Of a stretch of 64,000 bases of DNA, positions 52,016 through 61,541 are shown one piece after another. Source of the DNA: Litorimonas sp046250185 (GTDB taxonomy: Bacteria > Pseudomonadota > Alphaproteobacteria > Caulobacterales > Maricaulaceae); NCBI RefSeq assembly GCF_046250185.1, contig NZ_CP176469.1; one strand, written 5' to 3'. Within the stretch, counting starts at the first letter, position 1; each line of letters opens with the position of its first letter. The notes under the pieces are model-generated. The model saw nothing but the letters and a program-made list of their open reading frames with translations, was not told the origin of the DNA and did no database searches. A program made the translations under genes and the position numbers.

Positions 52016-53470
52016 ATGAACGTCACTTTTGTTAAAGCCGCCCCCGCAAAATCTGGAGCAGCACTCGTTATTTCAAACGCAGTGGAGGGTAGCGCTTACA
52101 GCAGCGACGCCGTCTCGGCTGCCGCCAAAGCGTCAGGCTTTGCCGCGAAAGCTGGCGATAAGTTTTCGACCTATGCGATGAGCGGTGCGAAAGCGGTCAA
52201 TTTGACTGTCATGGCGCGCGGCAAAGCTGACACATTTGATTATGAAATGAGCGCGGCGCGGTGGGTAAAATCTCTGCGGGGATCAGGGGAAACTGCGCTG
52301 ACGATCCATTTAGACGGCACAGACGCAACCCCTGATGACGCCGCGCGGGTCGCTCTCGGCGCACGCTTGGCAGGCTATGTCTTTGACCGCCGTAAATCTG
52401 ACGCGACGAAATCCAAAAAGCCAAAGTTTAAGACACTGAAAATCGCGTGTGATAATCCGAATGCGGCCAAGAAGTCTTACGATAATTATTACGGCCCCGT
52501 GGGCGACGGGCAAATCCTCGCGCGGGATCTGGTCAATGAGCCGCCCAATGTGATTTACCCAAAGGCATATGCGGCAGAAATCAAGAAGCTAACGGAGTTT
52601 GGTTTGTCAGTTGAAATCCTTGGCGAAAAGAAGATGAAATCGCTTGGTATGAACGCGCTTCTGGGCGTCGGTCTTGGTTCCCCGCGCGAAAGCCAAATGG
52701 TCATTATGCGTTGGAATGGCGGCAAAAAGGGTGCGAAACCTGCATGTCTCGTCGGCAAGGGCGTGACATTTGATACGGGCGGTATCTCGCTCAAACCAGG
52801 TGCGAATATGTGGGATATGAAAGGCGATATGGGCGGCTCTGCTGCCGTGGTCGGCGCAATGTGCGCGCTTGCGAAACGCAAAGCAAAAGCCAATGTTGTT
52901 GGCATTGTTGGCTTAGTGGAAAACATGCCTGACGGCCTCGCGCAACTCCCAGGCGATATTGTGACATCTATGTCGGGTCAAACGATTGAAGTGCAGAATA
53001 CAGATGCTGAGGGCCGCTTGGTTCTGGCAGACGCGCTGCATTATGCCGTCACGAAATATAAGCCAACTGCGATGATTGATCTGGCCACACTGACGGGCGC
53101 AATCATCGTCGCGCTCGGTGATGAATATGCGGGTTTGTTTTCCAACAATGATGACTTGGCTTCGCAGATCATGGCGGCGTCAGACACATCAACGGACAAA
53201 ACGTGGCGCTTCCCGCTCGCGAAAGCTTACGACAAGATGCTCGACAGCCCCAATGCGGATATGAAGAATATTGGCGGCCGCGCGGCTGGCTCTATCACAG
53301 CGGCGCAATTCCTGCAGCGCTTCGTCGGCAAAGACACGCCTTGGGCGCATCTGGACATTGCTGGTACAGGCATGAAAAACGGCAGCAAAGACCCCCGAGA
53401 ACCCACATTCGGCACAGGTTTTGGCGTGCGTCTGCTCAACCGTTGGATCGCGGATAACCACGAATCGTAA
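52016..53470 (+). CDS. pepA: leucyl aminopeptidase PepA (M17)
   Basis: 484-residue cytosolic aminopeptidase with two metal ions. Active-site blocks GKGVTFDTGGISLKPGANM, MKGDMGGSAAVVGAM and NTDAEGRLVLADALHYA (the M17 signature) are present. The N-terminal domain (1-160) is normal. Ribosome binding site GAGGAAA. Followed 3 nt later by holC, a common pairing. Confidence 0.95.
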   Translation: MNVTFVKAAPAKSGAALVISNAVEGSAYSSDAVSAAAKASGFAAKAGDKFSTYAMSGAKAVNLTVMARGKADTFDYEMSAARWVKSLRGSGETALTIHLDGTDATPDDAARVALGARLAGYVFDRRKSDATKSKKPKFKTLKIACDNPNAAKKSYDNYYGPVGDGQILARDLVNEPPNVIYPKAYAAEIKKLTEFGLSVEILGEKKMKSLGMNALLGVGLGSPRESQMVIMRWNGGKKGAKPACLVGKGVTFDTGGISLKPGANMWDMKGDMGGSAAVVGAMCALAKRKAKANVVGIVGLVENMPDGLAQLPGDIVTSMSGQTIEVQNTDAEGRLVLADALHYAVTKYKPTAMIDLATLTGAIIVALGDEYAGLFSNNDDLASQIMAASDTSTDKTWRFPLAKAYDKMLDSPNADMKNIGGRAAGSITAAQFLQRFVGKDTPWAHLDIAGTGMKNGSKDPREPTFGTGFGVRLLNRWIADNHES

Positions 53471-53473
53471 TTT

Positions 53474-53917
53474 GTGGAATACTGGTTCTACCATCTTGAA
53501 GCCTCGACGATAGAAGGCGTCTTACCGGGTCTGCTAGAGAAGACGCTTGCCAAAGGATGGCGGGCTTTGGTGAAAATGCCGGAAGCAAAATTGCCCGAAA
53601 TGGACGCCTATTTGTGGACGTTTCGGGATGATGCGTTTTTGCCCCATGGGCGGGATGATGAGCCCCGCGCCGATCAACAACCTATCCTGCTATCGGCCAG
53701 CGCGGATAGCGCCAAAGACTTTGACGCTATCTTCCTTCTCGACGGCGCAGATGTATCCGATATGGCGGACGCGTCCCGCGCGATGGTCATGATCAATGGC
53801 CGAAGCAAAGACGATATCCAGCGGGAGCGAGGGCGATGGAAAACGCTCAAAGAGGCGGGCGCAACGCTAGCTTACTATCAACAAAATGATCGCGGGGGCT
53901 GGGACAAGAAAGCATAG
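53474..53917 (+). CDS. holC: DNA polymerase III chi subunit
   Basis: 147-residue chi subunit of the clamp loader, linking it to SSB. EYWFYHLEASTIEGVLPGLLEKTLAKGWRALVKMP at the start, LWTFRDDAFLPHG in the middle and AYYQQNDRGGWDKKA at the end are typical. GTG start 3 nt after pepA. Confidence 0.92.
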   Translation: MEYWFYHLEASTIEGVLPGLLEKTLAKGWRALVKMPEAKLPEMDAYLWTFRDDAFLPHGRDDEPRADQQPILLSASADSAKDFDAIFLLDGADVSDMADASRAMVMINGRSKDDIQRERGRWKTLKEAGATLAYYQQNDRGGWDKKA

Positions 53918-53923
53918 GGGAGA

Positions 53924-54673
53924 TCACCCTATTAACTTCGCGCGCAATTCCAGCAAATCCAGCCACGCCTCTTTCTTCAATTCTGGGCGTCTTAACAGAA
54001 ATGCGGGGTGGTAAATGGGGAGAGCAGGGAGATTGTTGACCTCCTGCCATTGTCCGTGGTTCTTCATAATACCTGTCACCCCCGCCATTGCTGAGAGCGA
54101 CACACCGCCGACGAGCAGCAGAACTTTCGGTGCGGCTAATTCTATATGACGGTTGAGGAAAGGGCGGCACATCTCGATCTCGTGATCTTCCGGATTGCGG
54201 TTATTGGGCGGTCGCCAGTTAATCACATTCGTCACGTAGACATCATCAGCGCCGAGGCCAATCGCGCCGAGCATACGGTCCAATAGCTGCCCTGAACGGC
54301 CCACAAAAGGTTCGCCCGCAATGTCTTCATCGCGCCCCGGTGCTTCGCCGATCACCATCAGATCGGCCGCAGGATTTCCGCGCGAAAAGACCGCTTGCCG
54401 CGCTCCGTCAGACAACACGCCCGCATCATAAGCATTGATTGCGGCCCGAAGCTCATCCAGCGTTTTGGCTTTGGCTGCAATCGGCGCGGCGTCCAGCGGT
54501 TTGAAGGCAGGCTCTCTCGGTTTGGGTGTCGGCTTCGCCGCGGCGGGCTTCGCGTCCCGCATGGTACGTGGTTTTGAGGCGGATTTCCGGCTAGGCCGCG
54601 CGGGCGCTATATCTGGCACATCGACGCCGACCTGCGCATACCAATCCAGCAGAGACCTTAGCGCCGCGTCCAT
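53924..54673 (-). CDS. family-4 uracil-DNA glycosylase lacking cluster cysteines
   Basis: 249-residue base-excision enzyme. Core motifs GEAPGRDEDIAGEPFVGRSGQLLDRML (from residue 109), NVINWRPPNNRNP and YHPAFLLR are intact. An Ala/Lys/Pro-rich linker (25-68) precedes them. Family-4 enzymes hold a 4Fe-4S cluster with four Cys; this protein has a single Cys (169 in EMCRPFL). The usual DGC and VFC positions read YDAG and VFSRG. So it probably has no cluster. Convergent with holC (6 nt between stops); 2 nt after the RimK-like gene. Confidence 0.87.
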   Translation of the reverse strand: MDAALRSLLDWYAQVGVDVPDIAPARPSRKSASKPRTMRDAKPAAAKPTPKPREPAFKPLDAAPIAAKAKTLDELRAAINAYDAGVLSDGARQAVFSRGNPAADLMVIGEAPGRDEDIAGEPFVGRSGQLLDRMLGAIGLGADDVYVTNVINWRPPNNRNPEDHEIEMCRPFLNRHIELAAPKVLLLVGGVSLSAMAGVTGIMKNHGQWQEVNNLPALPIYHPAFLLRRPELKKEAWLDLLELRAKLIG

Positions 54674-54675
54674 GA

Positions 54676-56061
54676 TTACCCCTTTGTCCCTGTGCGGAAC
54701 ATGGTTGGGACATTGGCTTCAATGCACTCAATGATCTCGCCCGCAATATCGACGCCTGTTGCTTTCTCTATGCCTTCGAGGCCAGGGGACGAATTGACTT
54801 CGAGGATTTTTGGGCCGCTATCAGAACGCAAAATATCGACGCCTGCGACAGATAATTTCAAGATTTTCGCCGCTTTGATCGCAACGCGGCGTTCCTCTTT
54901 GGTGAGGCGGACTTTCTTGACAGACCCGCCTTGGTGGACGTTGGAGCGAAACTCGCCCGCTTGCGCCGTTCGCATCATCGCGCCGACGACCTTACCGTCC
55001 ACGACAAAGCAGCGAAGATCAGAGCCGCCCGCTTCTTTGACAAATTCTTGGACCAAGAAATGCGCGTTCAGGCCACGAAAGGCATCAATCAGTGCGGACG
55101 CTGCCTTACGCGTATCAGCCAGCACAACGCCCTTACCTTGTGTCGACTCCAGCAATTTCACGACGACAGGCGCACCGCCGACCACGTCCAAAATGCCTTT
55201 GGTATCGTGTGAGCTTTTGGCGAAGGCAGTCGTGGGCATGCCAAGGCGATGCTGCGCCAAAACTTGATGGGCGAGTAATTTATCGCGGGATGCGCCAATA
55301 GAGGCAGAGCGGTTGACGCAATACACACCCATGCTCTCAAATTGTCGCACAACCGCCATGCCGTAAAATGTCAACCGCGCCCCGATCCGTGGGATCACAG
55401 CATCGTAACGCGGCAGAGCTTTGCCATCATAATAGACTTCGGGTTTATGCGCGTTGATCGCCATGTAACATCGGCTGGTCTCAATACAGTCAACGACATG
55501 GCCCCGCGCTTCACCCGCCTCTATCATGCGGCGATTGGAGTAATTACTGGGTTCTTGGGTTAGGATTGCAATGCGCAGAGGGCGCTTTGGAATTGATTTC
55601 TTCCGTTGCGGCTTCTTATAGGCCGAATAGTCCAGTATAGGCTGTTGGAATGACAGGCCAGGGGTCACAGATACGCCGTCGATCAGCGCAGAGCGGCCTA
55701 GCAACATGCGATACCCCATAGTCTCCCGATTCGTCAGAGAGATGTCGATGGGCCATTTTTTGCCGCCAATATGGACCGTCGCGCGAATGACATAGCGCAA
55801 TTCTGTGCTGCCGTTAGAACTGGTGACATTGCGGCGATCAATGACTTTGGCCGAGCAAATGACCTCAATCGTCGGATCGGCTGGGTCAGGGTGCATAATG
55901 AACCGCACTTGTGGATTTTTCTCTGTGCCGAATGGCTCAATCGCGACAGCGTGAAGGGCGGATGTGCGTGCGCCCGTGTCGACTTTGGCTTTGATCGCAG
56001 GCAACGATAATTCCGGTAAGCCGACCCATTCTTCCCACCCTAATGCGAGTAATTCGCTCAT
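54676..56061 (-). CDS. retropepsin-like (RimB/DUF785) - RimK ATP-grasp fusion
   Basis: 461-residue two-domain protein. Residues 8-145 form a retropepsin-like DUF785 domain with the DTGAR motif (28-32) and LLGRSALIDG; residues 160-455 are a RimK-type ATP-grasp ligase (RPLRIAILTQEPSNYSNRRMIEAGEARGH..., ARLTFYGMAVVRQFESMGVYCVN, VLEVNSSPGLEGIE-like). RimK adds glutamates to the C-terminus of S6, and RimB trims them; a fusion would hold both opposing activities in one chain. Cytosolic. S6 is also encoded in this window. S6 is only the likely target. Confidence 0.85.
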   Translation of the reverse strand: MSELLALGWEEWVGLPELSLPAIKAKVDTGARTSALHAVAIEPFGTEKNPQVRFIMHPDPADPTIEVICSAKVIDRRNVTSSNGSTELRYVIRATVHIGGKKWPIDISLTNRETMGYRMLLGRSALIDGVSVTPGLSFQQPILDYSAYKKPQRKKSIPKRPLRIAILTQEPSNYSNRRMIEAGEARGHVVDCIETSRCYMAINAHKPEVYYDGKALPRYDAVIPRIGARLTFYGMAVVRQFESMGVYCVNRSASIGASRDKLLAHQVLAQHRLGMPTTAFAKSSHDTKGILDVVGGAPVVVKLLESTQGKGVVLADTRKAASALIDAFRGLNAHFLVQEFVKEAGGSDLRCFVVDGKVVGAMMRTAQAGEFRSNVHQGGSVKKVRLTKEERRVAIKAAKILKLSVAGVDILRSDSGPKILEVNSSPGLEGIEKATGVDIAGEIIECIEANVPTMFRTGTKG

Positions 56062-56186
56062 CTGTTGCCAACTTTCTGAAATGCGGCAAAGCGTATGCTT
56101 GTCCCGCTTGAAATTAAAGTTTAGGTCTACAGATAAATAATGGGGGCGGCTAGGGCTGCTGCCGAGATAATAACGGAATAAAATCT

Positions 56187-57911
56187 ATGTCAGAGAATAA
56201 TCCTACAGCAAATGATCAAGGCTATCCCGCCGCGAGCGCGGTCCAAGACGCAGCGCCCGCCCCTGAGCGCGAGTCAATGGAATATGACGTTGTCATCGTC
56301 GGGGCAGGGCCAGCGGGCCTATCCGCTGCGATCCGCCTGAAACAGCTCAATGCGGACTGTAATGTGGTCGTATTGGAAAAAGGGTCCGAAGTCGGGGCGC
56401 ATATCCTTTCTGGTGCTGTGCTAGATCCGATTGGCCTGAACCGCTTGATCCCTGATTGGAAAGAAAAAGGCGCGCCGATCAAAACGGAAGTCAAAGCCGA
56501 TAAGTTTTTCCTCTTTGGCCCAGCGGGTTCCTTACGCGTGCCGAATTTCGTCATGCCGCCCTTGATGAATAATCACGGCAATTACATCGTCTCTATGGCC
56601 AATGTCTGCCGTTGGTTAGCGGAACAAGCCGAAGCGCTCGGTGTTGAAGTTTTCCCGGGCATGTCATGTTCAGAACTGGTCTACGGAGAGAACGGCGAAG
56701 TCAAAGGCGTGGTCGCTGGCGAATTTGGCATCTCCAAAGACGGCTCCAAAGGCGAGGGCTATGAGCCTGGCATGGAGCTACACGGCAAATACGTGATGCT
56801 GAGCGAGGGCGCGCGGGGGTCGCTGTCCAAAATCGCGATATCCAAATACGCGCTGGACCAAGATGTTGAGCCGCCAAAATTCGGCCTCGGTATGAAAGAA
56901 ATTTGGGATATTGATCCAAAAAATCACAGTGAGGGCACCGTTCTTCATTCTGCAGGCTGGCCATTGTCGTGGAAGCAGGGCGGCGGATCATTCCTCTATC
57001 ATGCGGAAAACAACCAGGTCTTCCTCGGCATGATTGTCGATCTGAACTATAAAAACCCGCATCAATATCCTTATGCTGAGTTTCAGCGTTGGAAGCATCA
57101 TCCTGAAATCGCAGACTTGCTTAAAGGCGGTAAGCGCGTGGCTTATGGGGCGCGTGTTGTCACTAAGGGGGGCTATCAGTCTATTCCGAAAGCTGTCTTC
57201 CCTGGCGGAGCGCTGCTGGGTTGTACGATTGGCCTCGTGAACTTGCCGCGGATTAAAGGCAATCATAACGCAATGCTCTCTGGCATTCATGCGGCAGAGG
57301 CCGCGCATGCAGCCTTGGCCGCAGGTCGCTCAGGCGATGAATTGCTCGCCTATGATGACGCGATCCATGACGGCCCGATTGCCGATGATTTAAAACCTGT
57401 CCGCAACGTCGCGCCACTGAACTCGCGCTTTGGTCCGCTGCTCGGCGGAATGATGATGGGCGGCCTCGACATGTGGGCTGCGACGATTGCGAAATTTAAC
57501 GTGTTTGGCACACTATCACATAAAAAAGACGACGCAGAATCGACAGAAAAACAATCAAAATATAAGCCTATTGACTACCCGAAACCTGATGGAATTTTGT
57601 CATTTGATCGCCTGACCAATGTGTCTTTTACCGCGACCAACCATTCTGAAGATCAGCCAAGCCACCTGAAACTGATCGACGATAGTGTTCCGATTAAGAT
57701 CAACCTCCCAGAATATGACGAACCTGCGCAGCGCTACTGCCCAGCGGGTGTCTATGAAGTTCTGACGGATGATGACGGATCTAACCCGCGCTTCAATATT
57801 AATGCGCAGAATTGTATTCATTGCAAAACCTGTGATATTAAAGACCCGAGCAAAAACATTGTTTGGACGGTGCCAGAAGGCGGCGGTGGCCCTAACTATC
57901 CAAATATGTAG
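56187..57911 (+). CDS. electron transfer flavoprotein-ubiquinone oxidoreductase
   Basis: 574-residue ETF-QO, moving electrons from ETF (fatty and amino acid oxidation) to ubiquinone at the inner membrane. FAD-binding VIVGAGPAGLSAAIRL near residue 36, GAHILSGAVLDP, and the C-terminal 4Fe-4S motif with RYCPAGVYEV and NCIHCKTCDIKDPS. Length normal. Monocistronic, 66 nt before the TPR gene. Confidence 0.95.
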   Translation: MSENNPTANDQGYPAASAVQDAAPAPERESMEYDVVIVGAGPAGLSAAIRLKQLNADCNVVVLEKGSEVGAHILSGAVLDPIGLNRLIPDWKEKGAPIKTEVKADKFFLFGPAGSLRVPNFVMPPLMNNHGNYIVSMANVCRWLAEQAEALGVEVFPGMSCSELVYGENGEVKGVVAGEFGISKDGSKGEGYEPGMELHGKYVMLSEGARGSLSKIAISKYALDQDVEPPKFGLGMKEIWDIDPKNHSEGTVLHSAGWPLSWKQGGGSFLYHAENNQVFLGMIVDLNYKNPHQYPYAEFQRWKHHPEIADLLKGGKRVAYGARVVTKGGYQSIPKAVFPGGALLGCTIGLVNLPRIKGNHNAMLSGIHAAEAAHAALAAGRSGDELLAYDDAIHDGPIADDLKPVRNVAPLNSRFGPLLGGMMMGGLDMWAATIAKFNVFGTLSHKKDDAESTEKQSKYKPIDYPKPDGILSFDRLTNVSFTATNHSEDQPSHLKLIDDSVPIKINLPEYDEPAQRYCPAGVYEVLTDDDGSNPRFNINAQNCIHCKTCDIKDPSKNIVWTVPEGGGGPNYPNM

Positions 57912-57977
57912 CGCATTCTGGGGTTGAACCGCACTCGTGCATTGTAATTTGGATCAGTAGCGGCAATAGAGACGCCT

Positions 57978-59657
57978 ATGAACATACGTCACCTCCTTCT
58001 TTCAGCTTGCCTTTTGACAGCGGGTTTCGCGCCAAATGCGGCGGCGGAAAGCGTGCCAGTGCAGGGCGACCTGTATGGTGAATACTTGGCTGGCAGCTAT
58101 GCCAATTACATCGACGACGCCCAAGCGCGAGCTCAGTATTTTGGCCGCGCGTTTGAGCGTATCTCGACGGATAAAAAACTAGGCCGTTTGGCGCTGGTAT
58201 CCGCCCTCAATGCGGGAGAGATTGACAATTCCCGCACAATAGCGGCCAAAATTTACCGCAATGACAAGACCGAACCCATGGCGCGCGCCGTCTTGGGCAT
58301 TGAGGCGTTCTCACGCGGACGATCATCGCGCGCGGAAAAATATCTGAAACAGCCCACCGCTGACCTCACCGTCAATATCCTGATGCGCTTGGTTCAAGGG
58401 TGGAATGAGGTCGACCAAAACAAATTAGATCGTGCGCGAAAGACGTTTCGGGGGCTAGGTGGCGCCACGTATTTTTCGACCTATAGCGAGTTGCAAATCG
58501 CCAAACTCGAACTCGGCGCAGGCAATTATGACGCTGCAGACGAGGCTTTGAAAAAAGTCGAAGAGATTGGGATGTCACCCGTCGAAAATGTGCTGACCCG
58601 CGCAAGGCTTGAAATGGCACGCGGGGATCGTGAGGCTGCGATTGCGGCCCTGCAAGCCTTTGCTGAGGATAATGACGCGGCTGAAACAGGGCCAACAGCG
58701 GCCATGCTCGACACGCTGCAGTCTGGTGGAAAGATCACAACGAAATTATCGCCCAAAGAGCAAGCCGCGCGGGCGTTGGTTGATCCAGCCTTTGCCTTTT
58801 TTGTCGCCAATCGCGCACCTGATGGGGCGGAGATTTATCTTCGCATGGCTCGTCAAATTGACCCCTCTTACGACAAGGCCGTGATTTGGCTCGGGGCCTT
58901 ACTGGAAGATACAGACCGTGATGCGGAGGCCTATGCGCTCTACAAAGCGATGGATGATAATTCGCCTTACTATGTGTCTGCGCGGCTGAACCAAGCAAAC
59001 ATCCATTTTTCCGCAGACGAAGATGATGAAGCGCTCGTGATTTTGGAAGATCTCGCGGAGACTCATCCCTCTTTCATCACCCGCGAAGCCGTGGGTCGCG
59101 CCCGTTTCTTCCGTGAAGCGTACGCAGAAGCGCTACCCTTTTACGATACGCTCGTGCAGTCTATGACGGATGAAGAGCTAACCAAAAACATCGAACCCTT
59201 GCGTTTGCGCGGCATCATTTATGAGCGCATTGATCAATGGAGCAAAGCGGAAGCGGATTTCAAACGTGTGCTATCCATCGATCCTGACAATGTCGATACG
59301 CTGAATTACTTGGGATATACATGGGTTGATCGCGGGGAAAACCTGACGGAAGCTTTTGATATGATCCGAAAGGCCGTCGAAATGCAGCCGCGATCTGGCG
59401 CGATTGTCGATAGTCTTGGCTGGGCGCATTACAAGCTGGGCCAGTATGAAGAGGCAAAGATCAACCTCGAAAAAGCGGCGTCCCTCTCGCCGTCTTCAGC
59501 GACAATTATTGACCATTTGGGCGATGTGTATTGGAAGGTTGGGCGCAAGCGGGAGGCGGGCTATCAATGGGAACGTGCGCTTGAATTTGAACCAACCGAC
59601 GAAGAACGCGCTGCGATTGAAATCAAACTTAAAGGCGGCTTGGAGGCTTTGCCATAG
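57978..59657 (+). CDS. secreted tetratricopeptide repeat protein
   Basis: 559-residue periplasmic TPR protein: signal peptide 1-23 (MNIRHLLLSACLLTAGFAPNAAA). Repeats cover most of the chain; the clearest are at 395-500: IYERIDQWSKAEADFKRVLSIDPDNVDTLNYLGYTW and VDSLGWAHYKLGQYEEAKINLEKAASLSPSSATIIDHLGDVYWKVG. A protein of this kind commonly lies before ispE in alphaproteobacteria. Its final codons include the ribosome binding site GGAGG for ispE. Function unknown; likely a scaffold in envelope biogenesis. Confidence 0.88.
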   Translation: MNIRHLLLSACLLTAGFAPNAAAESVPVQGDLYGEYLAGSYANYIDDAQARAQYFGRAFERISTDKKLGRLALVSALNAGEIDNSRTIAAKIYRNDKTEPMARAVLGIEAFSRGRSSRAEKYLKQPTADLTVNILMRLVQGWNEVDQNKLDRARKTFRGLGGATYFSTYSELQIAKLELGAGNYDAADEALKKVEEIGMSPVENVLTRARLEMARGDREAAIAALQAFAEDNDAAETGPTAAMLDTLQSGGKITTKLSPKEQAARALVDPAFAFFVANRAPDGAEIYLRMARQIDPSYDKAVIWLGALLEDTDRDAEAYALYKAMDDNSPYYVSARLNQANIHFSADEDDEALVILEDLAETHPSFITREAVGRARFFREAYAEALPFYDTLVQSMTDEELTKNIEPLRLRGIIYERIDQWSKAEADFKRVLSIDPDNVDTLNYLGYTWVDRGENLTEAFDMIRKAVEMQPRSGAIVDSLGWAHYKLGQYEEAKINLEKAASLSPSSATIIDHLGDVYWKVGRKREAGYQWERALEFEPTDEERAAIEIKLKGGLEALP

Positions 59658-60505
59658 CGCGGGCAGATGCAACCACGCGCCGCGACACCGCCCGCGCCAA
59701 GATCAATCTGACGCTTCATGTTGGGCGCGTGATCAAAGATCCGCACGACCCTTTTTTGAATTACCACCCCCTCGATAGCCTCGTCGTATTCGCAGATATA
59801 GGCGACGAAATAGAGATGTTCCCGGCAGATAAAACGACGCTTTCGATTGACGGGCCGTTTAGTTTGGGTCTGACGGTGGGTGATGATAATATGATCTTGC
59901 GAGCGATTGATGCCGCAAACCTCCCGCCTGAATATATCACGCTAACCAAAAACTTGCCTGTTTCCGCCGGGATTGGCGGTGGCAGCGCCAATGCAGCGGC
60001 GATCTTGCGCATGAGCGGGGTGGATGATCTCCATATCGCCGTCGGTCTTGGCGCGGATGTGCCAGTCTGCGTTCTGTCACAGACCGCGCATATGACGGGC
60101 ATCGGCGAAGACGTAACGCTCTGGCCCGATTTAGGACAGCTGCATGCTGTTTTAGTCAATCCAGGCATTGCTGTTTCTACCGCCGAAATTTTCCGCGCCT
60201 TTGATGCGCAAGACGATATTCGGGACACGCCGCGTCCGCAGCAGCTTTCAGGGTCTTTGTTGGAACGAGCGCTGGATGGGCGCAATGATTTGCAGCCTAT
60301 AGCGATCGCACAAGCCCCGATAATTGGCGAGGTCATTGCCGCATTAGGGCGTCAAAAGGGCTGCACCCTCGCGCGTATGTCGGGCAGTGGGGCGACCTGT
60401 TTTGGCCTGTTTGAAAGTGCTGCCTCTGCCTGCGCTGCTTCAAAAGATTTGCAAACACAACACCCTGACTGGTGGGTCATGCAGACCGTGCTTGGGGACG
60501 CCTAA
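59654..60505 (+). CDS. ispE: 4-diphosphocytidyl-2-C-methyl-D-erythritol kinase, apparent AUA start
   Basis: 283-residue GHMP kinase of the MEP isoprenoid pathway. Conserved N-terminus ARAKINLTLHV carries the catalytic lysine (Lys16, equivalent to E. coli Lys10), GIGGGSANAA at 106-115 is the phosphate loop, and Asp135 in GADVPVC is the base. The frame has no ATG, GTG or TTG between the upstream stop (59630-59632) and the GTG at 59729, and that GTG would remove the catalytic Lys. An ATA at 59654 lies seven bases after GGAGG and overlaps the upstream TAG stop, the expected position of a coupled start, so I place the start there. Loss of a G in the sequence cannot be excluded. Confidence 0.8.
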   Translation: MARADATTRRDTARAKINLTLHVGRVIKDPHDPFLNYHPLDSLVVFADIGDEIEMFPADKTTLSIDGPFSLGLTVGDDNMILRAIDAANLPPEYITLTKNLPVSAGIGGGSANAAAILRMSGVDDLHIAVGLGADVPVCVLSQTAHMTGIGEDVTLWPDLGQLHAVLVNPGIAVSTAEIFRAFDAQDDIRDTPRPQQLSGSLLERALDGRNDLQPIAIAQAPIIGEVIAALGRQKGCTLARMSGSGATCFGLFESAASACAASKDLQTQHPDWWVMQTVLGDA

Positions 60506-60510
60506 CCTAA

Positions 60511-61539
60511 ATGGGAGGCGGGCTCGTCATATGCGTATTGATTGCGTTGGCTTTCTTCACATCACTCGCCTTTACGGGTTTTATGGCGGCCGCTGGACTA
60601 TCAGACGTACCAAACGCTCGCAGTGCGCATAGTCGCGTCACCCCGCGCGGTGGTGCGATCGGCGTGTTGGCGGCGCTCGGGATTTGCGCGTTAGCCCTGC
60701 CGCATTTGATCCCAAATCTTAACTTCCTGCCGAGCTTTACGCCCTTTCTGTCGCTTGTTTTTGCTGTGGGGATTGTCGGCTTGACTGATGATGCCATGAC
60801 ATTGCCAACTGGCCTGAAGATGCTTGTGTTGGGACTAATTTGTGCTTTGGCAGTTTGGGCGATTGGGCCTGTGACGCAACTGCCTATCGGGACGGAAAGC
60901 CTGTCACTTCCTTATGTTCTAGGCTTTGTAGGGAGTGTTTTGTGGCTTTTCACCGTCACCAACATCGTCAACTTTATGGACGGCTCCAACGGTTTGATGG
61001 GACTCTCCATGAGCGTAGCAGCCTTCGCTTTGTTCGGCATATCTGTCAGTAGCGGTGCGCCGCTCTCCGCCGTATTGGCCCTGATAGTCGGAGCGGCGAT
61101 AGTTGGGTTTTTGCCCTATAATTTTCGCGCACGTGCCAAAGTATTTGCGGGTGATGTCGGGTCGCTTGTCATTGGATTTACCTATGCGGGCCTCATTTTA
61201 CTGCTGATTTCAGAAGCGCCAAATTCGTCGCCAGTCTATGCGGGCCCTCTCTTGGTCTTGCCATTTCTCGCCGATGGATTATTAACGATGGCGCGGCGGG
61301 CCATGCGCGGTGAGCGGATATGGCAAGCGCACAATCAGCATATATATCAAAGACTTATACGCGGCGGACGCGGTCATAAGAACGTCGCTTGGATATATGG
61401 ATTTCTGACGCTAATCATGGGAAATATCGTCGTTTATGGCGCGACAAAAGGTTGGCTGACCTCGCCGCTTATCCTGATCGTGCCTGTCATTTTGCTAAGT
61501 GTAATCTATATTGCAGCGTCAAAACGCTTGCCGCAATAG
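60511..61539 (+). CDS. MraY/WecA-family undecaprenyl-phosphate sugar-1-phosphate transferase
   Basis: 342-residue polytopic glycosyltransferase, about 10-11 helices, that starts a surface polysaccharide on the lipid carrier. Marks: DVPNARSAHSRVTPRGGAIGV, GLTDDAMTL (acidic pair), NFMDGSNGLMG, AGDVGSLVIGF and the His motif QAHNQHIYQRLIRGG. Closest to WecA-like rather than MraY enzymes. Starts 5 nt after ispE; converges with ispB with only 2 nt between stops. Confidence 0.88.
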   Translation: MGGGLVICVLIALAFFTSLAFTGFMAAAGLSDVPNARSAHSRVTPRGGAIGVLAALGICALALPHLIPNLNFLPSFTPFLSLVFAVGIVGLTDDAMTLPTGLKMLVLGLICALAVWAIGPVTQLPIGTESLSLPYVLGFVGSVLWLFTVTNIVNFMDGSNGLMGLSMSVAAFALFGISVSSGAPLSAVLALIVGAAIVGFLPYNFRARAKVFAGDVGSLVIGFTYAGLILLLISEAPNSSPVYAGPLLVLPFLADGLLTMARRAMRGERIWQAHNQHIYQRLIRGGRGHKNVAWIYGFLTLIMGNIVVYGATKGWLTSPLILIVPVILLSVIYIAASKRLPQ

Positions 61540-61541
61540 GG

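Noticed and set aside
59729..60505. ispE starting at GTG 59729
   Set aside because: It would delete the conserved AKINLTLHV strand and the catalytic lysine, and there is no ribosome binding site before it.
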